Shown here piece by piece: positions 56,404 to 64,000 of a DNA stretch of 64,000 bases (the first letter of the stretch is position 1; each line of letters starts with the position of its first letter). The translations under genes were made by a program, and so were the position numbers. Under the pieces are notes generated by a model, which saw nothing but the letters and a program-made list of their open reading frames with translations, was not told the DNA's origin and ran no database searches. The DNA lies in assembly GCF_052857255.1 (NCBI RefSeq), contig NC_135497.1, positions 183,868,204 to 183,932,203 of the forward strand, read 5' to 3'. The DNA is from Amblyomma americanum (taxonomy: Eukaryota > Arthropoda > Arachnida > Ixodida > Ixodidae).

Positions 56404-58683
56404 GCTGTGTTTGTTGTGAGCTGCTTAGCACTGCTGTGACCAAATCATTCTTTAAAAAATTGGGAGCCTGGCTGCTGAATTGAATGTTCTGGGTCAGCTC
56501 CTAACCAGACGGTGCTGGAAAGTGTGTGGTCAAAACCATAAATGCTTTCTTTTATTTTATTTTTTACTGCTTGAAAAGTCAAGTCTCTACTAATGTCCAT
56601 AATTTCCCAGGGGTGCCATGGAGTAAAGTGTCAGTTGTAAGCATTGTTAAGTTAACATGCCAAATAGCATGGACAGTTTTGCAACTTATGCATATGGTAC
56701 CTGCATTGCGCACTGAACATCCAATGTATATTAGAACATACCACTTGCATAGGTAGTGAAACGTGTTGTATTAAGCAATAGTAAGATCTACTAATTGCCT
56801 TTGGAACAGTTCTTTCTTTATGGGTGCAGTTGTATTAAGGAAGCGTTTTATTAGTATTTTCACTTTTTTATTTATGTCATTTCAGGCCTCAGTCAAGGTA
56901 TACTAATGTTCCTTTGGAATTTTGTCTTATGTTTTGTGTGAAACCCTGCTAGAAAGCGTTGTTACAACAAAGTGTAGAGGAAACAGAACTACTTCTATTG
57001 TAATTGTTACTTCGTTACTACTTCCACCGAGCTTTAGTCACAGCTATCGAATGCCAAGATATCTGCGTTAAAATCGCAGTTTAAATTTCCTATTATTTTA
57101 ATGCAAGAAGAAACTGCTTGTGCTTTATTTATTTTCAGAGAGTAATTTTTGGTTTTTTTAAAGCAGCCTGTGCTGCTGTGTGGCAACAGCTGCAACCTGC
57201 TACACGGTGTCATCTACTTTTCTTCCTTTTCATTTGGCTGCGGCGATTCTTATATTGATAGCAACAGATGCAGCATGTACCAGCATCGGGAAGAAAAAGC
57301 CAGCAGTTGGGTTGAAGGTATTAAAAAGGTAAAGAAAAGTGAGGATTTTATTATTACTTTTAGTCCACTTTTCCTTCTATTTTTTTTTTTTTCTGGGAAT
57401 TTTATGTAGTGTTAAAAAAATGGGATTGTTACTGCATTACTAAGAGTGGTCGGAGCAGTCTACCCCGCTTGTAGTGTGGCAGGGAACAAAATGTGATAGA
57501 GCAAATGAACCATTTGGTGCAAAATGTATAGCTGTGTGAGCCTTGTCATCATACTGCATCCCATGAAGATATGCGCTTCAAGCAATTGCTGGATTCACTG
57601 GGACCCAAAAGAAAAGGACAAGTTTGATATAAGTGTGCAGAAATTAATGGATTACAGTGGCACATACAATCAAAGTTGTGGCTTCAAAGCCTTTTTTAAA
57701 TTATCAATTCTTTTAGTGTGAAATGTGCACCCCTGAATATACGTGGCACCCACTACTCACAGAAAGCAGAGGCTATATGTTGAGGGCCTTCGTTGGTTCT
57801 GTAGTCCATTTAATGTGCTGCAGTTTGGTTCCTTCTCTCTTTTTTAGTTTTTATTTTCGAACTGCTCACAACTGGAATGATATTTGTCATTCATGGAATA
57901 CGACGGGTGAGAAATACTGATCGCCTGTGGCCCTAAAGCATAAAAGGGGGAAGCACAAAGAATGCATTAGCAAAAAAAAAACACTCCTGTAACTTGCGCA
58001 AGTGGCAGGATACTAGATGAATGAGACAACCATGACTACAGATTGAAATGAAATGAATTTTTAATTGTCAGCAGCACATAAACCATTTAATGCACGTTTT
58101 AGTTGATTTGTTTCTGTTACAAGCATGTTTATACTTGCATTTTAGTGGGGGCTCACAGACAGAAGGAAATAGACCATTAGAGTGGTTGTGTTTCTTTCAT
58201 GGTGCTTTACGTAGCAAAAATTGGGAGAAGTAGTGTGCTCGTGTTCAGCTGTAATCAAAACAAGCACATGAGCCCATCGTGCCTTCTAACACCTGCTTTG
58301 ATGTTGGAAGTTAAACACCGCTACCACACATCATTTACGTTTTGCTGCAGGTGTATTTTGGTGAAACCTTTGTGCAAGTGCATCTTCATTCACCTGTAGT
58401 GGAGTTGTTCGTGAAACACTTAAGAGCTTACTGGTCTAAATATGACATGTTCAGCATGCCTGGAAAATGGGGGACATATTTGTGTGATGGCCACACTGTT
58501 TTGCTGCAAACTGCTAGTTAGACACAGACAAGAATGCACTACTTTAGTGGTCATAAGCGGTTTTCATTAATGTTTTTATCAGTACCACCATTGCTCGTTC
58601 AGTATATATGATGAAAGTGGAGATCACAAACTGTGCTTATTTTTACCTTATGGTGAGACTTCTGATAACGATGGACACAATGA

Positions 58684-58689
58684 AATAAA
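58684..58689 (+). terminator. Possible polyadenylation signal of pogo-derived gene
   Basis: AATAAA 2.3 kb after the stop codon, the first clear one noticed in the sense orientation. Others farther down could be used. Confidence 0.35.
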
Positions 58690-61600
58690 GCTTGCCAGTG
58701 CATGTCTGCATGTTATGGGGGTCACAGATTAATTTAACAGTTTTATATAGCGTTAATTGCTGTTCTGTACATTGTAGGAGTATATTTTAGCCGCTGATCT
58801 TCCTCATTTTTATTTACTTGGAATAGTACAGCAAAGTTGAGATTGAAAGAAAGAAAAAGAAGCTCACCACTCTAAAGGCTTCTCAAACAGCGTTACCTTG
58901 CTGTGTGACCTACACAGGATTAATGTTGAGAACTGTCTTACGCTAGGTATGAAAATCAGTTTTTTATAGTAAGGTAGCAAGTGGAAATGGAGAATGTGCA
59001 TCACCTGCTGTATAGAAAGTGGCATCTAAAGCATGCATTTCTACTGGCTGTATATGACTTTCATTGATGCGGGTTTCATTTGAGGCATAAGCAGTTATAT
59101 TTTTTCTGCTTTTTCATCAGCTGTTTGAATGTTAAATATCGCCACACAGCAAGATCTAATTTCATTTTAAATCATTGACATTAGCTGGTGATGTCACTAA
59201 TTTGCTGCTATACAGGAAACTTTATTATTGTCATTAGACTCGGGTGGCATTCACGGTCAAGTGAGGTTGGCAGACTCATTGAGTTTGGTTTCAAACGGAA
59301 TGCTATCCTCTCCACCTCTGGTCAGCTGTGAAAACCAACACCTCAGTGATAGTCTCAGTGGCATAAAATAAATTATTTTTTGTGTTTTGTAACACTCAAC
59401 TGGGCTTCAGCAGTTGAGGTGGCTTCGGCTGTCAGAGAGAGCTCGACCAAGGTAGCCCATAGGCTTTTCCTTGTGAGGTGCCTTTTAATTTGCACAAGCT
59501 GCTTGGGCTTAGTTGTTGCATTCACGTAGTGTTCGATACGATTGCAATGTGCCTGCCTATGAGCAGAGCGTTTCACCTCTTGGTTGCCTGCCCTAAGCAC
59601 CATGTTGTTTATTTTGTATTTATCAAATTTTTGCATGACCTGTTTTTGTCCTAATTTATGATGGGTGGATACTAATGAAGTAATTCTACAAAAATGAAGC
59701 GTTGTCCTTGGATTAATGTAAAAATCACCTTGAAATATTTGAATAGCACTTCATTACAGCTTAAAACATTGCTATCATTAAAAGATAAAATTCTTTTTAA
59801 TTTGTAGCACCGAAACAGTGCAAATTAATTAATTAGTCCTAAATAATAATGAGGTTATGATGGATTAACTGTGTGGCGTGGCTGCTTGCACTGGCCATCC
59901 GCTAGCCACACTGCATCAATTTTACCCTTGCCTTCCTTAAATTTTTGGTGCTAATTGGAAAGGATGCACTGCATATATGTACTTTAGCAATATGTGCTTT
60001 GATTCTTGGGTTATATTTACACAGGTCAAAATCAAGTTCTGTTTTCCTAAAGTAAGCAAGTTTTTTTTTTTTTTGCGATAACTTGACGTGGAACTGTCAT
60101 GCTCTTCTAAATCAAAAATAAGCATAGTTACTAAATCATTGTGCTTTTGAAGATGGCCTGTGATGCTTGGAAAGCTCTAGTATTCATTGTTCCATGGTGA
60201 AAATGTTCTATTGGGATTTACTGGCCTGACTAGATTTTTAGGTCACCTCCATTCGTAAGCATCTAGAATCAACCATAGCCAGCAGGGACCAAGTGCTGCC
60301 CTTGTGAATGGGTGCCTAAAAAGAGGAGGAAAAGTGAAAGGGGTCTTTATTTTAGGTGCAAGAAATTTCTCTTAAGATGCTTCCTCTTAAACTGATGCTT
60401 GTGAGCTCAACTTTTTGTTCTGGAAACAAACCTACTTGCTCTGAATGATTAGTGTATGAAATGCACTGGAACAAAGTTAATGTGACTAGCTTGATATGCT
60501 GGACATTGTAGAATTGTATTTGTAGCACTCATGTTTTAAATGTCAGTCATTGGCAGCTGCGCCAGTTTAATTTTCGAGTGCAGTTTTTTAAATATAATTT
60601 CCATATAAACACAGCTAGATATTTGCACGAGAATAACTTTTGGCTGTACCAGGTCTACATTTTACTTGCGCCATGTGATCAAATAGTGCCACTTTTCTCA
60701 CCCAAAACATGTTTTCAATAAAATACACTGCGAAGTTCAGTTCTTGTGTAAGAGTCAAAAGTGGCTGAGGCAAGGTTTTTTTGTTTTTTAACAGCTCATT
60801 TTTCAAATTTGTCAGGCCAAATATGCAAGTCCCTGTATGCAGAGCATAAACTAAAGCTACTTCCTGAAGAAAAGGAAAAAAAACACGGACTGAGCACGTT
60901 TGTGAGCATGGTCACACTTTCTATTTTGATGCGAAGTTTAATGTACATTTGGCGTATATCTGAGTTTGGTCAATAACTTAAAATGCTGGTGCTTGCAGCA
61001 TTTAGCTTTTGTGAACAGGTTCACTCTTGCATAATCTACACTATATATTTTTCCATATGCAGAATGATTTCTGTGCAGTTTTAGTAACCCCTTTTCAGGG
61101 GCAAATTGAAGTGGAACACAACACCATTTGCTGGAGCCCAGCTTTCCTCATCATCAGGATGGTGAATGTCTTGAAAGATATTCCTATCCATCTGGTGCTT
61201 ATCTCTGCACTGTTTTAAGACAAAAGTATCAACTACTTAATTGTTCATTTTTACACACTCAGTGCAACAAACCCCATTACAGTGAGCGAAAGTGCTGGTA
61301 TCTATTTTTTGTGCAGTCTAAAAGTGCCAGTGTGGTCAGGAGAAAAGTGTGAAAAACTCGTGGCTTTGACAGCATTGTTGCATGCAACAAGCACCTACCA
61401 GGTCGAAATCCTAAGTGAAGGTGTTAGCCAGCAGCATGCCGCAGCAGTGTTGCTTTTTTGCCCATCTTGAGATGTCATTTGTGGCAGTTGTTTCTAGTTC
61501 ACACATTTACGTCCTTTATAAATGTGTTGTGGGGTGCAGTACTTTGAGATTTAGATGTTGAGGTTTCGCTCTGAGCTAAACATTTCTTCGTGCAAACGTT

Positions 61601-63801
61601 AAACCTGTGCTTTCTTTGTTCTGGTCAACGCACCTACACATGGAGGCTATGGAAACAATACCAGTTTTGGCAAATTGTAGAATGCCAGTGCTACCTTGGG
61701 GCACTTGTTCAAGCAGAAGGTACTATCTCAGTCAAAAGTTCATGGAGTGCATGTTTTTTGGAAGAAAGTTTATTGTAGCTCTGCCTCACGACCAAGTCGC
61801 ATAGTATTTTCACCAGTGGCTAGAGCATGCGTGTTTTCTTATACCTTGACATGTTTCCAAAATAAATTTTTTTCTACACCCTCACGTCCTGTAAACTTTT
61901 GATCGTGATAGTACATAATGAGGCATAATTTGAACAGAAACAACAATATACAGTCTCTGTGCACTTGCGTAGACTTAAGGCATTGTTAGGATTGTGCTAA
62001 GCACTGTTGATGGTGGCAGATGGCAGTGGGCATAAAAACACATGCTTGGTGGGTTTTCGGAGAAATGCAAGGCATCTACAAATAAAACTTGACAGAAGTC
62101 AGCTTTGTTCGTAAACTGTGATCAGTGTTTTGCATTAATGTCATTCATTAATGATATGAACCCATCGTTCAGTTTTGAACCAATATAGCTGACTAAAGTT
62201 TAGGTTTAGGGTTACCTCACTTGTAGTTTAATACCTAATTGATAGTGACATTTTTACAACAGCAGGGTTCACAGCCGGGTTCATCTTTTCATGCACTGCA
62301 AAGGAAGTGGATTCAACATGAGATGTTGCATATGGGCAGCTACGTTCACCTTTTTGTTATCCATAATACACATTCTTTATCGGTGTAACCTCTTGCACTT
62401 ACAGGCTTTACTAAGCAAGGGTTACCCAGATCAGTTTTTTTTGCTGCACTGAACTTCACTGGGGTGTCCATGTTTGTTTTCACGTCCATATCTCCTTTCC
62501 TTGCATCTGCAAGCCTTCAGCGCTTTCATAAACCCTTCAGACATATGTAGTCAGGCACTGCTAATCAAATGTGAGTTACAAGTTCAGCTGTGTGAATTTT
62601 TATGAGATGATTCTAAAATTACTTGAGGTCTGATTGAAAGTATTGTTTTTGATGAATTATTGAACATATATATGCATATAATGGAGAACTAAATGATTTT
62701 TTTCAATGCTTCTATGCATGTCTGTGTAACCTGGTCCTATTTTTTTGTTAGCTTTGGTTGCAGCACAACAGTTGGCCATGAATACAGTGTCGGTGCAAAA
62801 GAAAATGAGGTTTTAAATTATCCATTTGCACTTGGTACACATTCTTTAATTTTACTTCAAATTGTGCCCAACATGTTCCAGCGTATGTAAAGATGTGTGG
62901 TAATGTTTTCTTTATCTATATAAAAGCATTCTTTTATTACCTATGTGCCATGAGTAAAGGTGTGACATTTCCAAGTGCTTGATGCATCCCACAGCTTCGA
63001 GCGCGAAATGTATATAATTGGCATTTTGGCATAGTATCTCTCTTCCTACAATCTTATGATTTTGCTACAAGGTTATGAGACTGTATATCACTTGATTTGT
63101 GCTTTTGGGAATTGTGGAAGTTTGCTTGGAACAACATTCTTTGTGCTTAGTGAACTATCCAACTGGCATGAAGTAAACGTGTAGGAAGGGGATTGCACTA
63201 CTTGCAAAAAAAAAATTGAGAATCTTGCATTTTGTAGCTGCTAGTATTCTTGAAAAACAATTTTTTTTCCACAGGTTGTATCAGGAAGTCATTTCAATAG
63301 GTGTAATGCAGGGTAGAAAATAAAGGGGCCTTTGTACCCTTTTCTTTGTTTGTTGAATCCTAGCCATAGTAAGAGAAAGGTTGAATGTCTGTCCCAGAAC
63401 TTTGGGCATTGGTCTTTATTGTGAACAAGCCTCTAGTCGAAGACCTCTTAACGAAGTTCAGAGCTCACTCTTTTGAGGTTTGCAGGCTTCACTCGGTCAT
63501 AGCTAGAAATTGCGTGAAAGGCTTGACCGTACGTTTTATGTGTACTTGTTTTCACAATTGTCATCTATTCATCCCAAAAGTGGAAGTTTTTTGTTAGTGT
63601 AGCATTGGTTTTGTTGTGTGTGTGTTTGTCATGACTGTTCCATAACATCTTTTGTTAAGAGCATTTGAATGTCAAAGGCCTTTGTTATCATGTCCTTTTC
63701 TTTCCCATTTGTGAAAAAACATATGGATGTATCTTGGTGTAAATGAATTTGATGGATGTAATATGGCCTATGAGCTTAAAGACACTCAGTGTCCAAATGC
63801 T

Positions 63802-63822
63802 TGTGTGTGTGTGTGTGTGTGT
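63802..63822. repeat. GT microsatellite
   Basis: About ten GT units in an otherwise non-repetitive stretch. Confidence 0.9.
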
Positions 63823-64000
63823 TGTATAAGGTTGGTGATAATCTTTTGCAACAGTATTGTTTGCTGTGAGACTGCCATTGCTATGACTCTCAAGTTAGTT
63901 TTTGCAAGAAGCTTCAGCATTTCTGTTCAGCAGTGTGAAGACTATCTGCTGTTTTGTTTTTTTTGTCACCCTCACTACATGCTTTAACACTGTGGTCTTA

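Larger units (their letters stand above)
56404..64000 (+). other. Long 3' UTR or intergenic DNA, free of recognised repeats
   Basis: No SINE, LINE or inverted-repeat element was recognised in 7.6 kb, unlike the introns. AATAAA signals occur at 58684 and again near 60718, 61859, 62080 and 63318. No supported ORFs. A GT repeat is at 63802-63822. It could be an extended 3' UTR, but this cannot be told from sequence alone. Confidence 0.5.

Overview
The window looks like a chelicerate nuclear genome, most likely a hard (ixodid) tick. It is AT-leaning eukaryotic DNA with long introns and dense interspersed repeats. At least six copies belong to one tRNA-derived SINE family that resembles the tick SINE Ruka; that name comes from memory and was not searched. 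There are also chelicerate-type non-LTR retrotransposon fragments and many small inverted-repeat DNA elements. No bacterial features, CRISPR arrays or rRNA genes are visible.

Layout. Positions 1-6.5 kb are intergenic DNA with three kinds of tRNA-derived SINE. At 6.5-6.8 kb there is a candidate two-exon small gene, next to a Harbinger-like transposase remnant. The clearest gene is at 8056-9702 (+): a complete, uninterrupted 548-residue CDT1, the replication-licensing factor. It has an N-terminal PIP degron and two E2F-like sites just upstream. From 10 to 14 kb there is a TTAA-flanked inverted-repeat element, a hairpin and a SINE.

From about 14.3 kb to at least 56.4 kb I infer one large plus-strand gene, about 42 kb long, with nine exons including a noncoding first exon. 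Five short symmetric (phase 1-1) exons at 15608, 18058, 18232, 19499 and 29283 encode related units of 21-28 residues with a G-[MIL]-[SG]-x-[SN] start and an [LMV]-H core. They precede a Gly/Ser-rich exon with a CENP-B/pogo-type helix-turn-helix (50762-51138) and a last exon (55087-56403) with the second DNA-binding domain and a degenerate DDE transposase domain. All three catalytic Asp positions of the DDE domain appear substituted or missing, so the gene looks like a domesticated pogo/Tigger transposase with a newly built N-terminus of duplicated microexons. The joined reading frame is 694 codons and every junction keeps frame. A near-perfect 108-bp duplicate of the front half of one microexon, with its acceptor, lies 1.3 kb downstream.

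The long introns hold LINE pieces, a TIR-bounded Tigger-type element with a transposase remnant, a TTAA-bounded piggyBac-like element with an internal triplication, inverted SINE pairs and other repeats. The final 7.6 kb downstream of the stop codon has no recognised interspersed repeats and several AATAAA signals, consistent with a long 3' UTR or quiet intergenic DNA. CDT1 acts in S-phase licensing control; the large gene is probably a nuclear DNA-binding protein of unknown role. Nothing shows that they act together.
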